NCBI RefSeq assembly: GCF_014636635.1 | Contig: NZ_BMEO01000003.1 | Location: 248,001 to 312,000, forward strand | Direction of reading: 5' to 3' | DNA length: 64,000 nucleotides | DNA from: Marinicella pacifica | Lineage (GTDB): Bacteria > Pseudomonadota > Gammaproteobacteria > Xanthomonadales > Marinicellaceae | Shown: positions 15,793 through 27,142 of the stretch, piece by piece | Layout: every line of letters starts with the position of its first letter | Numbering within the stretch: the stretch's first letter is position 1 | The notes under the pieces: model-generated | Databases searched by the model: none | Told to the model about the DNA's origin: nothing | What the model saw: only the letters and a program-made list of their open reading frames with translations | Translations under genes and position numbers: made by a program

Positions 15793-16649
15793 TCTTCATC
15801 ACGCGCATCGGATCTGAGCGTTTCTGCCAGAAATGCCAGTTCGTTTTCATTCATGGATTTTAGAGGTGGCCATTGCGGGTTCATTTTTTTCAGTCTTTTT
15901 GTCATGATGGTAGCCACCAACAGTCGCATCATCTGTTTATCATCTGCCGGAATGATGTACCAGGGTGCCTCATCGCTGCTGGTTTTATCGAGCATATCAT
16001 CAAAGGCGATTTGATACTGATCCCAGTGGTCTCTTTCTTTGAGGTCATTGATATTAAACTTCCAGTTCTTGTCCTGATTGGCATAGCGCCGCACCAAACG
16101 TTCCCGCTGGACATCTTTGCCAATATCTAACATAAACTTAATGACCTGGGTGCGGTTTTGGGTCAGGTGTTTCTCCACCCGGTTAATGGTGTCAAAACGT
16201 TGTTGCCAGAATGATTTTTTCACCGGAACGTCAATTTTCTGAGCGCCTAAAAAATGGGGGTGTACGCGGACCACCAGGGTTTCTTCGTAATAACTGCGAT
16301 TAAAAACACTGATTTCACCCTGAGCCGGAAAATGCGGGTAACAGCGCCACATAAAATCATGGGCTGCTTCTTCTTTGCTGGGGGCTTTAAAGCTGTGTAC
16401 GTGCAAAAGCCCAGGGTCACAATCTCGAAACACATTGCGCACGGTACTGTCTTTGCCGGCGGCATCCAGGGCCTGAAATATAACCAGTATCGACTGTTTG
16501 CCTTCGGCCCGCATTTGCCGGCTTAAATCACCCAGTTCGCGGCTCATTTGTTTCAGGTCGTTGTGATTGTTTTCAAACCAATGGTGCAGATCGGACATGT
16601 TGGGTCGGGTTTGACCCGGCCGGTGGCGAAATTTTTTAACAGATGGCAT
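15789..16649 (-). CDS. PPK2-family polyphosphate kinase
   Basis: PPK2 enzymes transfer phosphate between polyphosphate and nucleotides (ADP to ATP, or AMP to ADP). The 286-residue product has the Walker A segment LDAAGKDSTVRNVF, a lid region FKAPSKEEAAHDFMWR and Walker B FNRSYYEETLVVRVHP, in the expected order. The chosen start (MPSVKKF) gives the usual length; an ATG at 16676 adds nine residues, and the longer upstream extension would run into the divergent phosphatase gene. Subclass cannot be fixed by eye. No ppk1 or ppx is nearby. Confidence 0.85.
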   Translation of the reverse strand: MPSVKKFRHRPGQTRPNMSDLHHWFENNHNDLKQMSRELGDLSRQMRAEGKQSILVIFQALDAAGKDSTVRNVFRDCDPGLLHVHSFKAPSKEEAAHDFMWRCYPHFPAQGEISVFNRSYYEETLVVRVHPHFLGAQKIDVPVKKSFWQQRFDTINRVEKHLTQNRTQVIKFMLDIGKDVQRERLVRRYANQDKNWKFNINDLKERDHWDQYQIAFDDMLDKTSSDEAPWYIIPADDKQMMRLLVATIMTKRLKKMNPQWPPLKSMNENELAFLAETLRSDARDED

Positions 16650-16689
16650 ACAATGGGCTGTTTTAAAATTAGCCATCTTAACGAAATTT

Positions 16690-17175
16690 ATGTCAAAACA
16701 TAAAATATTATTTATCTGTATGGGCAATATATGTCGTTCGCCCTCTGCAGAAGCCATCTTTTCACAGTTGATTAAAGACGCCGGTTTGACAGATCAGTTT
16801 GTCATCGATTCTGCCGGCACCCATGCCTACCATGTGGGTCATGCGCCGGATAAGCGTTCGGTGGCCGCGGCCGGCAACCGAGGCATAGATATGAACCATT
16901 TGCGCGCTCGCCAGGTAGAGTTGTCTGACTTTACCCAATATGATCGATTGATTGTGATGGATCTGGCCAATTTACATGAACTCAAAAAACGTTTTCCTGA
17001 TCAGTCCCATGACAAGGTTAGCTTAATGATGTCCTACGCAGAAAAGCGGTTTGAAACTGAAGTGCCGGATCCGTATTACGGCGGTGAAGACGGCTTTGAA
17101 CGGGTACTGGATTTATTGCAGGATGCTGCGCAGGGTTTATTGGATGACATTCATTCAGGTGACAACCAAGTCTAA
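16690..17175 (+). CDS. Low-molecular-weight protein tyrosine phosphatase
   Basis: The 161-residue protein has the P-loop C-X5-R as CMGNICRS (nucleophile Cys10, Arg16) and the general-acid Asp in VPDPYYGG near residue 125. Length and motifs match LMW-PTP enzymes. No tyrosine kinase or exopolysaccharide cluster is adjacent, so it is probably a stand-alone phosphatase. It is divergent from PPK2, with about 40 bp between starts. Confidence 0.9.
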   Translation: MSKHKILFICMGNICRSPSAEAIFSQLIKDAGLTDQFVIDSAGTHAYHVGHAPDKRSVAAAGNRGIDMNHLRARQVELSDFTQYDRLIVMDLANLHELKKRFPDQSHDKVSLMMSYAEKRFETEVPDPYYGGEDGFERVLDLLQDAAQGLLDDIHSGDNQV

Positions 17176-18314
<1,139 letters not shown>

Positions 18315-18378
18315 TGTTAAGTCGACAAAAGCAAGCCTTGATAGAAAGCTAATTAGGCGCTTCCGGTGTGTCTAAATG

Positions 18379-18387
18379 TGTTACAAT
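18379..18387 (+). promoter_or_regulatory. Extended -10 element upstream of gyrA
   Basis: TGT followed by TACAAT (18382-18387) is an extended -10 box about 38 bases before the gyrA ATG. A good AAGGGA ribosome site lies in the leader. Confidence 0.45.
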
Positions 18388-18424
18388 GTTGCGTTTAATT
18401 TTTGACCTTAAGGGATGCTGATTT

Positions 18425-21022
18425 ATGGCGGAAAATTCCACTGATATTATTAAAATAAACATCGAAGACGAGATGCAGAAATCATACCTCGATTATTCGA
18501 TGAGTGTGATAGTGGGGCGCGCGCTGCCGGATGTGCGTGACGGCCTCAAACCGGTTCATCGCCGGGTTCTCTATGCCATGAATGTGCTCGGTGTCAACTG
18601 GAATAAACCCCATAAAAAATCAGCCCGTGTGGTTGGTGATGTGATTGGTAAATACCATCCGCACGGTGATGCTGCTGTGTATGACACCATTGTGCGCATG
18701 GCTCAGCCGTTTTCCATGCGTTATCTGTTGGTGGACGGGCAGGGTAACTTCGGTTCGGTGGACGGCGATTCGCCGGCGGCCATGCGTTACACTGAAGTGC
18801 GCATGGCCAAGATTTCTCATCAGATGCTGGCTGATATTGATAAAGAAACCGTTGATTTCGTACCCAACTACGATGAAACAGATTCCGAGCCTTCGGTGTT
18901 ACCAACCCGGGTGCCGGCTTTGTTGGTCAATGGGTCCTCCGGTATTGCGGTGGGTATGGCCACCAATATACCGCCGCATAACCTCAATGAAGTGATTGAT
19001 GCGGTGATTGCTCTGATTGAGAATCCAAAGATTACACTGGACGAGGTGATGACCCATTTGCCGGGACCGGATTTTCCGACGGCGGCTTTTATCAATGGTT
19101 CTGAAGGCATTCGTGAAGCTTATGAAACCGGTCGCGGTAAAATTTACATGCGTGCCCGTTCAGACATTGAAACCGATGAAGCCAGCGGCAAACAAACCAT
19201 TGTTATTGATGAGCTGCCTTATCAGGTCAACAAAGCCCGCTTAATCGAAAAAATAGCCGAACTGGTCAAACACAAGAAAATCGAAGGTATTTCTGCTTTG
19301 CGCGATGAGTCCGATAAAGACGGCATGCGCATTGTGATAGAACTCAAACGCGGTGAAGTGGCGGAGGTTATTCTTAACCAGTTATTTAAGCTCACCCAGT
19401 TGCAAACTGTTTTCGGTATTAATATGGTGGCGCTGGTTAACGGTCAGCCGAGAACACTGACGTTAATGGAAGTGCTTAACGAGTTTGTGAAGCACCGCCG
19501 TGAAGTGGTGGTCAGACGCACCATTTATGAGTTGGCCAAAGCCCGTGATCGGGCCCATGTTCTGGAAGGTTTGTCGGTGGCTTTGGCAAATATCGAAGAA
19601 GTGATTGAGCTGATTAAAACCTCTAAAAATCCGGCCGAGGCCAAAGACCGTTTGCTGGCGAAAAAATGGGATGCAGGGTTGATTAAAGCCTTATTGGATG
19701 ACAACGGTGATTTGTGTCGTCCTGAGGAGCTGGATGCGGCTTACGGATTTTTCGAGGATGGTTATCAGTTGTCGCCAATTCAGGCCAAGGCGATATTGGA
19801 TTTACAGCTGCACCGTTTAACCGGTCTTGAGCAAGATAAAATCAATGATGAGTTTAAAGAAATCATCAACGCCATCAAAGAATATTTGAATATTCTGACC
19901 AATCCGGATCGTTTGCTGGAGGTCATTATTGAAGAATTAAACGAAATCAGAGAGCAGTTTGGTGATGACCGCAGAACCCGTATTTTGAATCGCCAGCGTG
20001 AGTTAACCATGCGGGATCTGATTATTGAAGAAGATGTGGTGGTGACCTTGTCGCATGCCGGCTATGCCAAAATGCAACAGCTGGATGTGTATCGCGCTCA
20101 GGCACGCGGCGGCAAGGGTAAATCCGCCACCAATATGAAAGATGATGATTTCGTTGAAAAGCTGTGGATTGCCAACACCCATGACACCTTGCTGTGTTTT
20201 AGTAATATGGGTCAGGTATATTGGTTAAAAGTCTATGAATTACCGATGGCCTCTCGCACCGCACGTGGTAAACCGTTGGTGAACTTGTTGCCTTTGGACA
20301 AGGAAGAAAAAATAACCGCCATTTTACCGGTGCGTGATTATGATCCCGATCATTATGTATTTTTTGCCACCGCTAAAGGCGTGGTGAAGAAAACATCCCT
20401 TGAAAACTTCTCACGACCGCGCGCCAACGGTATCATCGGTCTGGGATTGCTGGATGATGACTATCTGGTTAATGTGGAGATCACCAATGGCGACCAGGAT
20501 GTGTTGCTGTTTTCCAGTGACGGAAAATGTATCCGTTTCCATGAAAGTGATGTGCGATCCATGGGACGTACCGCACGGGGCGTGAAAGGCATTAATTTAA
20601 AACCGAAACAGTCCGTGGTGTCCATGTTCGTGGCTGAAGAGGGTCACGTTCTGACCTGTACGGAAAACGGTTACGGCAAACAAACCGCGTTGCAGGAATT
20701 CTCACGGATTCATCGGGGCGGGCAGGGTGTGATCGCCATCAAAACTTCAGAGCGTAACGGTCAGTTGGTGGGGGCTTGCCAGGTGTTGCCGGATGATCAG
20801 GTGATGCTGATCAGTAATGGCGGAACCCTGGTGAGAACTTCGGTGGCCGGTATTTCGACCTTAAGCCGCAACACCCAGGGCGTGACCTTGATCCGTCTGG
20901 CAGAAGATGAGTCTTTGGTGGGTCTGGCCAAGATTGTCAATATGGATGAAGATGATGATTTGAGTAATGATGTTGAATCAGGAGCCGACAGCAGCCCAGA
21001 AACCGGTGACCATGATGCGTAA
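18425..21022 (+). CDS. gyrA: DNA gyrase subunit A
   Basis: The 865-residue protein is a full-length GyrA: winged-helix/tower region at the N-terminus with catalytic Tyr122 in [11 protein letters not shown], and a C-terminal beta-pinwheel beginning near residue 530 with the GyrA-box ARGGKGK. Together with GyrB it introduces negative supercoils. Residue 83 of the quinolone-resistance-determining region is Ala ([13 protein letters not shown]) where E. coli has Ser; Asp87 is kept. The tail is acidic. The gene overlaps tpiA. Confidence 0.97.
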   Translation: MAENSTDIIKINIEDEMQKSYLDYSMSVIVGRALPDVRDGLKPVHRRVLYAMNVLGVNWNKPHKKSARVVGDVIGKYHPHGDAAVYDTIVRMAQPFSMRYLLVDGQGNFGSVDGDSPAAMRYTEVRMAKISHQMLADIDKETVDFVPNYDETDSEPSVLPTRVPALLVNGSSGIAVGMATNIPPHNLNEVIDAVIALIENPKITLDEVMTHLPGPDFPTAAFINGSEGIREAYETGRGKIYMRARSDIETDEASGKQTIVIDELPYQVNKARLIEKIAELVKHKKIEGISALRDESDKDGMRIVIELKRGEVAEVILNQLFKLTQLQTVFGINMVALVNGQPRTLTLMEVLNEFVKHRREVVVRRTIYELAKARDRAHVLEGLSVALANIEEVIELIKTSKNPAEAKDRLLAKKWDAGLIKALLDDNGDLCRPEELDAAYGFFEDGYQLSPIQAKAILDLQLHRLTGLEQDKINDEFKEIINAIKEYLNILTNPDRLLEVIIEELNEIREQFGDDRRTRILNRQRELTMRDLIIEEDVVVTLSHAGYAKMQQLDVYRAQARGGKGKSATNMKDDDFVEKLWIANTHDTLLCFSNMGQVYWLKVYELPMASRTARGKPLVNLLPLDKEEKITAILPVRDYDPDHYVFFATAKGVVKKTSLENFSRPRANGIIGLGLLDDDYLVNVEITNGDQDVLLFSSDGKCIRFHESDVRSMGRTARGVKGINLKPKQSVVSMFVAEEGHVLTCTENGYGKQTALQEFSRIHRGGQGVIAIKTSERNGQLVGACQVLPDDQVMLISNGGTLVRTSVAGISTLSRNTQGVTLIRLAEDESLVGLAKIVNMDEDDDLSNDVESGADSSPETGDHDA

Positions 21023-21791
21023 ACTGATGGTGGCCGGAAACTGGAAGCTCAACGGCAGTCAGGTCATGTTGCGTCAGTGGTTGGCAGATTACGCTGAATC
21101 AGCCGCTGATCGCGAAGCGGTGGAAGTGGCGTTGTGTGTACCTTATGTCTATGTGCCTGTACTTAAAGAGCTGGCAGCGGCTGATGTGACGGTGGGGGCG
21201 CAGGATTTGTCTGCTCATGAAAAAGGCGCTCACACCGGCGAAGTGAGTGCCGCCATGTTAAAAGATGTGGGTGCAGAACTGGTGTTGGTTGGTCATTCTG
21301 AGCGGCGCCAGGATCATTTTGAAAGTGATGCTTTGGTGCGCGAAAAATGTCAGCAGGCACTGTCTCAAAACCTGACCGTGGTGGTGTGCGTGGGTGAAAG
21401 CCGCCAGCAACGCGAAACGGATAAGACGTTTGTCGTCATAAAACAGCAACTGGATGCATTCAGCGATCTGATAACCGCAGATAATGTGGGGCGCTTTTTG
21501 GTCGCTTATGAGCCTATTTGGGCGATTGGCACCGGCTTAACCGCCTCGGCAGAACAGGCGCAGGAAGTTCATCAATTTATCCGTTCTCAATTGGCGGCTA
21601 AAGATGTTACAATGGCGCGCCAAATTCGGCTCCTTTATGGTGGAAGCTGTAAAGGCAGCAATGCTTTTGAATTATTTTCCATGCCGGATGTTGATGGTGG
21701 CCTTATTGGTGGTGCTTCATTGACAGCGGAAGATTTTATGGCGATTTGCCGTGAGGCAAAAAAGCTGATGAACGAAACACAGTCAAGCTAA
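21015..21791 (+). CDS. tpiA: Triosephosphate isomerase
   Basis: TpiA interconverts dihydroxyacetone phosphate and glyceraldehyde-3-phosphate. The 258-residue barrel has Lys11 in GNWKLNG, electrophile His in LVGHSERR, base Glu in [10 protein letters not shown] and the phosphate loop [11 protein letters not shown]. The start chosen gives the typical N-terminus and an 8-bp overlap with gyrA; an adjacent ATG at 21012 is equally in frame. It is followed by secG, the standard order in many gammaproteobacteria. Confidence 0.95.
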   Translation: MRKLMVAGNWKLNGSQVMLRQWLADYAESAADREAVEVALCVPYVYVPVLKELAAADVTVGAQDLSAHEKGAHTGEVSAAMLKDVGAELVLVGHSERRQDHFESDALVREKCQQALSQNLTVVVCVGESRQQRETDKTFVVIKQQLDAFSDLITADNVGRFLVAYEPIWAIGTGLTASAEQAQEVHQFIRSQLAAKDVTMARQIRLLYGGSCKGSNAFELFSMPDVDGGLIGGASLTAEDFMAICREAKKLMNETQSS

Positions 21792-21849
21792 TCATTTTTT
21801 CGGTTTGACACAGGCGGTGATGTGAAAGTCACTGTCAGGAGACAACAAC

Positions 21850-22335
21850 ATGACAATTAACTTTTTAAATATTTTACAGGTGCTGGTTACCATCGCCATG
21901 ATTGGTTTTATTTTGGTGCAGCGCGGACCGGGTGCCACCGCCGGATCTGCTTTTGGCAGCGGCGCATCCGGAACAGTTTTCGGTGCCAAGGGGTCCAGTT
22001 CTTTTTTGTCGAAAAGTACCGCTGTTCTGGCTACCTTGTTTTTTATCATAACCATGGCCATCAGTATTGATTTTCAAGGCACCTATGGTGTGACAGAGCA
22101 AAAAGAAACCCAGGATTTGGGGGTCATGGGTACCCTTGATAATGCCCAGCGTCCTGAATCGATGATTCCAAGTGAAGGGGACTCTGAACTGAATACGCGA
22201 GCTCAACAAGCCCAAACGGGCACTGAAACTGTTGAAGAAACACCCGTTGAAACGGTTGATCCGACCATCGATGCGGCAAGCGGTGAAGAGTCGCAAAGTC
22301 AGCCAATTGATGAAGATCAAGGCAGTGACCAGTAA
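21850..22335 (+). CDS. secG: Preprotein translocase subunit SecG
   Basis: SecG is the small accessory subunit of the SecYEG channel. The 161-residue protein has two membrane segments (about 4-24 and 54-74) flanking the cytoplasmic loop VQRGPGATAGSAFGSGAS, a strong family hallmark. The C-terminal 80 residues form an acidic Glu/Gln/Ser-rich tail, making it longer than E. coli SecG (110). Its position between tpiA and tRNA-Leu/nuoA supports the call. Confidence 0.93.
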   Translation: MTINFLNILQVLVTIAMIGFILVQRGPGATAGSAFGSGASGTVFGAKGSSSFLSKSTAVLATLFFIITMAISIDFQGTYGVTEQKETQDLGVMGTLDNAQRPESMIPSEGDSELNTRAQQAQTGTETVEETPVETVDPTIDAASGEESQSQPIDEDQGSDQ

Positions 22336-22397
22336 ATGATTCGTATCATGTCCGATGCGATGTGGCGGCCATAATTATATTATGGTTTTAAGAATGT

Positions 22398-22484
22398 GCC
22401 GAAGTGGTGGAATTGGTAGACACGCTATCTTGAGGGGGTAGTGGCCTAACGGTCGTGCCGGTTCAAGTCCGGCCTTCGGCACCA
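22398..22484 (+). tRNA. tRNA-Leu (anticodon GAG)
   Basis: The 87-nt sequence folds as a class II tRNA. The acceptor stem GCCGAAG/CTTCGGC (22398-22404 with 22474-22480) is followed by A and an encoded CCA. The anticodon stem CTATC/GGTAG encloses loop TTGAGGG with anticodon GAG at 22432-22434. There is a long variable arm and a T arm with GTTCAAGTC. It reads CUC and CUU. It lies between secG and nuoA. Confidence 0.96.
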
Positions 22485-22518
22485 ATGTATTTAACATATA
22501 GATTATAGGGATGGATTT

Positions 22519-22875
22519 ATGATTGCCGAGTATTTTCCGGTGTTATTATTCCTGGCCGTATCTGTCGGTTTGGGCGTGGTTTTGATTTCATTGGGTCTTC
22601 TGTTCGGTACCCGCAAAACCACTGATGAGAAAGTTTCGCCCTATGAATGTGGCTTTGAAGCGTTCGATGATGCTCACATGAAGTTTGATGTGCGCTTTTA
22701 TCTGGTGGCCATCTTGTTTATCATCTTTGATTTAGAAATTGCCTTTTTGTTTCCATGGGCGGTCGTATTGACTGAATTGGGTGCATTTGGACTGGTTTCT
22801 ATGTTCTTGTTTTTGTTACTGTTGGTCATAGGCTTTATCTATGAGTGGAAGAAAGGAGCATTGGAATGGGAATAG
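22519..22875 (+). CDS. nuoA: NADH-quinone oxidoreductase subunit A
   Basis: NuoA is a membrane subunit of respiratory complex I near the quinone site. The 118-residue protein has three transmembrane helices and the conserved loop [20 protein letters not shown]. It is the first of 13 nuo genes that run uninterrupted to 36.9 kb. It overlaps nuoB by 10 bp. Confidence 0.95.
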   Translation: MIAEYFPVLLFLAVSVGLGVVLISLGLLFGTRKTTDEKVSPYECGFEAFDDAHMKFDVRFYLVAILFIIFDLEIAFLFPWAVVLTELGAFGLVSMFLFLLLLVIGFIYEWKKGALEWE

Positions 22876-23378
22876 TCGATAATATTTTACAGCCGGTGGT
22901 TGATCAGGGTGTTCAGGACAAAGGTTTTGTCACTGCCCGCATTGATGACCTGTTGCATTGGGCACGCACCGGTTCATTATGGCCGATGACCTTTGGTCTG
23001 GCCTGCTGTGCGGTGGAAATGATGCACGCCGGTGCGGCGCGTTATGATTTGGACCGTTTTGGGGTAATTTTCAGGCCCTCACCGAGACAATCGGATGTCA
23101 TGATTGTGGCGGGTACTTTGGTCAATAAAATGGCCCCGGCTTTGCGCAAGGTTTATGACCAGATGCCGGAGCCCAAGTACGTTATTTCTATGGGATCGTG
23201 TTCCAACGGCGGTGGTTATTACCACTATTCCTATTCCGTGGTGCGTGGTTGTGATCGTGTGGTGCCGGTGGATATTTATGTACCGGGCTGTCCGCCCACG
23301 GCAGAAGCCTTAATTTACGGCATCCTGCAATTGCAAAAGAAAATCAAACGCACCAACACCATTGCCAGAACATCATGA
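22866..23378 (+). CDS. nuoB: NADH-quinone oxidoreductase subunit B
   Basis: NuoB carries the N2 [4Fe-4S] cluster that donates electrons to quinone. The 170-residue protein has [10 protein letters not shown] with tandem Cys, [10 protein letters not shown] and [11 protein letters not shown], the four cluster ligands. The ATG at 22866 follows an AAAGGAG ribosome site and lies inside the nuoA end. Confidence 0.96.
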   Translation: MGIVDNILQPVVDQGVQDKGFVTARIDDLLHWARTGSLWPMTFGLACCAVEMMHAGAARYDLDRFGVIFRPSPRQSDVMIVAGTLVNKMAPALRKVYDQMPEPKYVISMGSCSNGGGYYHYSYSVVRGCDRVVPVDIYVPGCPPTAEALIYGILQLQKKIKRTNTIARTS

Positions 23379-24088
23379 GTAATTATAAAAGACAATTAAG
23401 CAAGGATTTGGCGGCACAATTCAGTGATCTTGATATCATTATCAAGGAAAGTCCGCAGGGCGTCAGTTGTACAGTTCCGGTTGAGTCCTGGCTGGAAGTG
23501 GCCAAAACCCTGCGCGATGAACGAGATTTTGATTTTGATCAGTGTATTGATTTGTGCGGCGTGGACTATTTAAGTTACGGCGAACCTGAGTGGCCTACTG
23601 ACGATGTAACTTTTACCGGTTTTAGCCGCGGCATCCGTGGTAAAGGACCGGGACGTTTTTCCTGGAGCGAACGCCGCCGTGAAACTGTGGCCAATCGTTT
23701 TGCCGTGGCGGTGCAATTATTATCACTGAATAAAAATCAGCGGTTAACCTTAAAGTGTTTTGCCCCGGATGAGGGCATGCTGGTGGTACCGTCATTGATT
23801 GATATCTGGCCGGGTGTTAACTGGTTTGAACGAGAAGCCTTTGATTTATTTGGAATTATTTTTCAGGGTCATCCGGATTTGCGCCGAATATTGACAGATT
23901 ATGGTTTTATTGGTCATCCATTCCGCAAAGATTTCCCGTTGATTGGCAATGTGGAAGTGAAATATGACGAGAAGAAAAAACGGGTGGTTTACCAGCCGGT
24001 GTCTATTGAGCCTCGCGTTCTGGTGCCAAAAACCATTCGACGCGATTCCCGTTATGTTGATAACACAGCCGGGCAGGAGAATTCATAA
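23375..24088 (+). CDS. nuoC: NADH-quinone oxidoreductase subunit C
   Basis: NuoC is the 30-kDa hydrophilic subunit of the connecting arm. The 237-residue protein ends its conserved core with [20 protein letters not shown] and [20 protein letters not shown]. It is separate from nuoD, unlike the fused nuoCD of E. coli. It overlaps nuoB by 4 bp and nuoD by 1 bp. Confidence 0.95.
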   Translation: MSNYKRQLSKDLAAQFSDLDIIIKESPQGVSCTVPVESWLEVAKTLRDERDFDFDQCIDLCGVDYLSYGEPEWPTDDVTFTGFSRGIRGKGPGRFSWSERRRETVANRFAVAVQLLSLNKNQRLTLKCFAPDEGMLVVPSLIDIWPGVNWFEREAFDLFGIIFQGHPDLRRILTDYGFIGHPFRKDFPLIGNVEVKYDEKKKRVVYQPVSIEPRVLVPKTIRRDSRYVDNTAGQENS

Positions 24089-25341
24089 TGGCTGAAATTA
24101 AAAACTACACGATGAACTTTGGACCGCAACACCCCGCGGCCCATGGTGTGTTGCGACTTATACTGGAAATGGACGGGGAAGTGATTACCCATGCCGATCC
24201 GCATGTGGGTTTGTTACACCGTGCCACCGAAAAATTGGCGGAAACCAAACCATTTAATCAGTCTATTGGTTACATGGATCGCTTGGATTATGTGTCCATG
24301 ATGTGTAATGAACATGCTTATGTGCGTGCCATTGAAAAACTGTTGGGTATTGAAGCGCCGATTCGGGCGCAATACATCCGCACCCTATTTGATGAAATTA
24401 CCCGTATCAGAAATCACCTGATGTGGATAGGAACCCACGGATTGGATTTGGGTGCCATGGCTTTGTTTTTATATGCGTTCAGAGAACGTGAATTGTGCAT
24501 GGATATGTATGAAGCCGTTTCAGGTGCCCGTATGCATGCCACCTATTACCGTCCGGGCGGTGTTTATCGGGACTTGCCTGAAAAAATGCCGAAACATAAA
24601 CAAAGCCAGTGGACCAAAGGTGAAGACTTAAAGCAAGTCAACGAATGGCGCGAAGGCTCTTTACTGGACTTTATTGAAGCTTTTGCCAATGATTTCCCCA
24701 GTAAAATTGCGGAATATCGAACCTTGTTGGAAGAAAACCGAATCTGGAAACAACGCACCGTAGGTATTGGTGTGGTTTCGCCCGAACAAGCCAAAGCCTG
24801 GGGGTTCACAGGCCCGATGTTGCGCGGCAGTGGTGTGGCCTGGGATTTACGCAAAAAACAAACCTATGCCGCCTATGACAAAGTGGACTTTGATGTGCCG
24901 GTCGGCGTCAACGGAGATTGTTATGACCGCTATCTGGTGCGTATGGAGGAAATGTCGCAGTCAACCCGCATCATTAAACAATGTGTGCAATGGTTGAAAG
25001 ACAATCCGGGGCCGGTGATGGCGGATAACCACAAAGTGGTTCCACCGAAAAGAGAGGCCATGAAAGAAGACATGGAATCACTGATTATGCATTTTAAGCT
25101 GTTCACCGAAGGTTATTCAGTACCGGCCGGTGAAGTGTACAGCGCGGTTGAAGCGCCGAAAGGCGAGTTTGGCGTGTACATGATTTCAGATGATTCCAAC
25201 AAACCGTTTCGGGTTAAATTACGGGCACCCGGTTTTGCCCACTTATCAGCCATGAATGATATGGTGAAGGGTCACATGTTATCGGATGTTGTGGCCGTTA
25301 TCGGAACTATGGACATTGTTTTCGGGGAGATAGATCGCTGA
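24088..25341 (+). CDS. nuoD: NADH-quinone oxidoreductase subunit D
   Basis: NuoD is the 49-kDa subunit forming the quinone-binding cavity with NuoB. The 417-residue protein begins with the family motif [15 protein letters not shown] and [14 protein letters not shown], and ends with VFGEIDR, the mark of a complete C-terminus. It starts on the nuoC stop (1-bp overlap). Confidence 0.96.
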   Translation: MAEIKNYTMNFGPQHPAAHGVLRLILEMDGEVITHADPHVGLLHRATEKLAETKPFNQSIGYMDRLDYVSMMCNEHAYVRAIEKLLGIEAPIRAQYIRTLFDEITRIRNHLMWIGTHGLDLGAMALFLYAFRERELCMDMYEAVSGARMHATYYRPGGVYRDLPEKMPKHKQSQWTKGEDLKQVNEWREGSLLDFIEAFANDFPSKIAEYRTLLEENRIWKQRTVGIGVVSPEQAKAWGFTGPMLRGSGVAWDLRKKQTYAAYDKVDFDVPVGVNGDCYDRYLVRMEEMSQSTRIIKQCVQWLKDNPGPVMADNHKVVPPKREAMKEDMESLIMHFKLFTEGYSVPAGEVYSAVEAPKGEFGVYMISDDSNKPFRVKLRAPGFAHLSAMNDMVKGHMLSDVVAVIGTMDIVFGEIDR

Positions 25342-25865
25342 TGTTTCAGATTGTCAATCCACAAAATAAAGAAAAAACTCATCTGGATTTGTTATCAGAT
25401 GAAACACGGTCAGCCATAGATGGCTGGCTTAAAAAATACCCGCGTGAACAGCGCCGATCTGCGGTTCTGGGCGCTTTACACGCCGTTCAGGATCAAAATG
25501 GCGGTTGGGTTTCTGCTGAATTAATGGCTGCCGTGTCCGAATACATTGACATTCCCCTGGTATGGGTGCGTGAGGCCGCTGAATTTTATTCCATGTTTCA
25601 TACCCAACCGGTGGGTCGTCATAAAATTTCAATTTGTACCAACATCTCCTGTATGTTGCGTGGGGCTGATCAGGTGGTTAAATACGCTGAAAACAAGTTA
25701 GGCATTAAGTTGGGTGAAACCACCGAAGATGGTCGCATCACACTGGTCAAAGAAGAAGAATGTGTGGCTGCCTGTACCGGCGCGCCGATGATGATTGTCG
25801 ATGGCCATTATTATGAAAATTTAACCGAACAGCGTATTGATGAAATTATGGGAGGTTTAGACTGA
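25341..25865 (+). CDS. nuoE: NADH-quinone oxidoreductase subunit E
   Basis: NuoE is the 24-kDa subunit with the N1a [2Fe-2S] cluster. The 174-residue protein has ligands CTNISC and [11 protein letters not shown] in thioredoxin-like context. It overlaps its neighbours by one base on each side. Confidence 0.95.
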   Translation: MFQIVNPQNKEKTHLDLLSDETRSAIDGWLKKYPREQRRSAVLGALHAVQDQNGGWVSAELMAAVSEYIDIPLVWVREAAEFYSMFHTQPVGRHKISICTNISCMLRGADQVVKYAENKLGIKLGETTEDGRITLVKEEECVAACTGAPMMIVDGHYYENLTEQRIDEIMGGLD

Positions 25866-27142
25866 TGGAACAAGTCAATGTGTGTTTAAACCCGAGTAAA
25901 GACCCGTCATTAAAGGAATACCTGAGTAAAGGCGGTTATCAGGCCTGGAAAAAAATCCTGGCTGAAAAAACCGATCGTGATGACATTATTAACACCATCA
26001 AAGCCTCGGCTTTACGCGGACGCGGTGGTGCAGGATTCCCCACCGGTTTAAAATGGAGCTTTATGCCCAAAGATGCCCCAGGTCAAAAATACCTGTTGTG
26101 TAATTCAGATGAATCAGAGCCGGGTACCTGCCATGACCGTGATATTTTGCGTTATAACCCGCATGCCTTGATTGAAGGTATGGCGATTGGTTGCTATGCC
26201 ATGGGTGCCACCGTCGGTTATAACTACCTGCGTGGTGAGTTTCATCATGAGCCCTATGAAAATTTTGAGGCGGCGGTGAATGAAGCCTATGAAGCCGGTT
26301 TACTCGGTAAAAATATTCAGGACACCGGCATCGATGTGGATATCATCGGAACCTATGGTGCCGGCGCCTATATTTGCGGTGAAGAAACTGCCTTAATGGA
26401 ATCTCTGGAAGGCAAAAAAGGTCTGCCGCGGTTCAAACCGCCATTTCCCGCCAATTATGGTATTTACGGCAAACCCACCACCATTAACAACACCGAATCA
26501 CTGGCTTCGGTGCCGGCGATCATGCGTGAAGGCGCCGACTGGTTTTTAAACCTCGGTAAACCCAACAACGGTGGTGTCAAAATTTTCTCGGTATCCGGTC
26601 ATGTGAATAAGCCCGGCAACTATGAAATCCCACTCGGTACACCCTTTAAAGACTTGCTGGAAATGGCCGGTGGTGTTTTAGACGGTAAAAAGCTTAAAGC
26701 CGTGATCCCAGGTGGGTCTTCGATGAAAGTATTACCGGCTGATGTGATGATGGGCTTGACCATGGATTATGACGCCCTGGGAGAAGCCGGTTCCGGCTTG
26801 GGTTCCGGTGCGGTGATTGTCATGGCCGAAGGCACTTGCATGGTGGAAGTCTGCCAGCGTATTTCGCGGTTTTATTATATGGAATCCTGTGGTCAATGTA
26901 CGCCGTGTCGTGAAGGCACCGGTTGGATGTACCGCATGCTGGATCGTATCTTATCAGGTGGTGGTGAACAAAAGGATATTGACATGTTACGTCAGGCCGC
27001 AGGTCAAATTGAAGGGCACACCATTTGCGCCTTTGGTGAAGCGGCTGCCTGGCCGGTACAAGGCATCTTAAAATATTACTGGGATGAGTTTGAATATATC
27101 GTCAAACACAAGAAATCAATGAATGAGAGGTTAACTTCATGA
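25865..27142 (+). CDS. nuoF: NADH-quinone oxidoreductase subunit F
   Basis: NuoF binds NADH and FMN and carries cluster N3. The 425-residue protein has [13 protein letters not shown] (NADH/FMN), [23 protein letters not shown] and cluster ligands [11 protein letters not shown] with HTICAFG. Translation is coupled to nuoE by a 1-bp overlap and to nuoG by 4 bp. Confidence 0.96.
   Translation: MEQVNVCLNPSKDPSLKEYLSKGGYQAWKKILAEKTDRDDIINTIKASALRGRGGAGFPTGLKWSFMPKDAPGQKYLLCNSDESEPGTCHDRDILRYNPHALIEGMAIGCYAMGATVGYNYLRGEFHHEPYENFEAAVNEAYEAGLLGKNIQDTGIDVDIIGTYGAGAYICGEETALMESLEGKKGLPRFKPPFPANYGIYGKPTTINNTESLASVPAIMREGADWFLNLGKPNNGGVKIFSVSGHVNKPGNYEIPLGTPFKDLLEMAGGVLDGKKLKAVIPGGSSMKVLPADVMMGLTMDYDALGEAGSGLGSGAVIVMAEGTCMVEVCQRISRFYYMESCGQCTPCREGTGWMYRMLDRILSGGGEQKDIDMLRQAAGQIEGHTICAFGEAAAWPVQGILKYYWDEFEYIVKHKKSMNERLTS

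Noticed and set aside
16650-16757. N-terminal extension of PPK2 to the upstream-most start
   Set aside because: It would overlap the first 68 bases of the divergent phosphatase gene and adds residues not resembling PPK2.
21874-22320. 148-codon minus-strand frame opposite secG
   Set aside because: The plus-strand frame has the SecG loop and conserved position before tRNA-Leu; the minus frame is a shadow.
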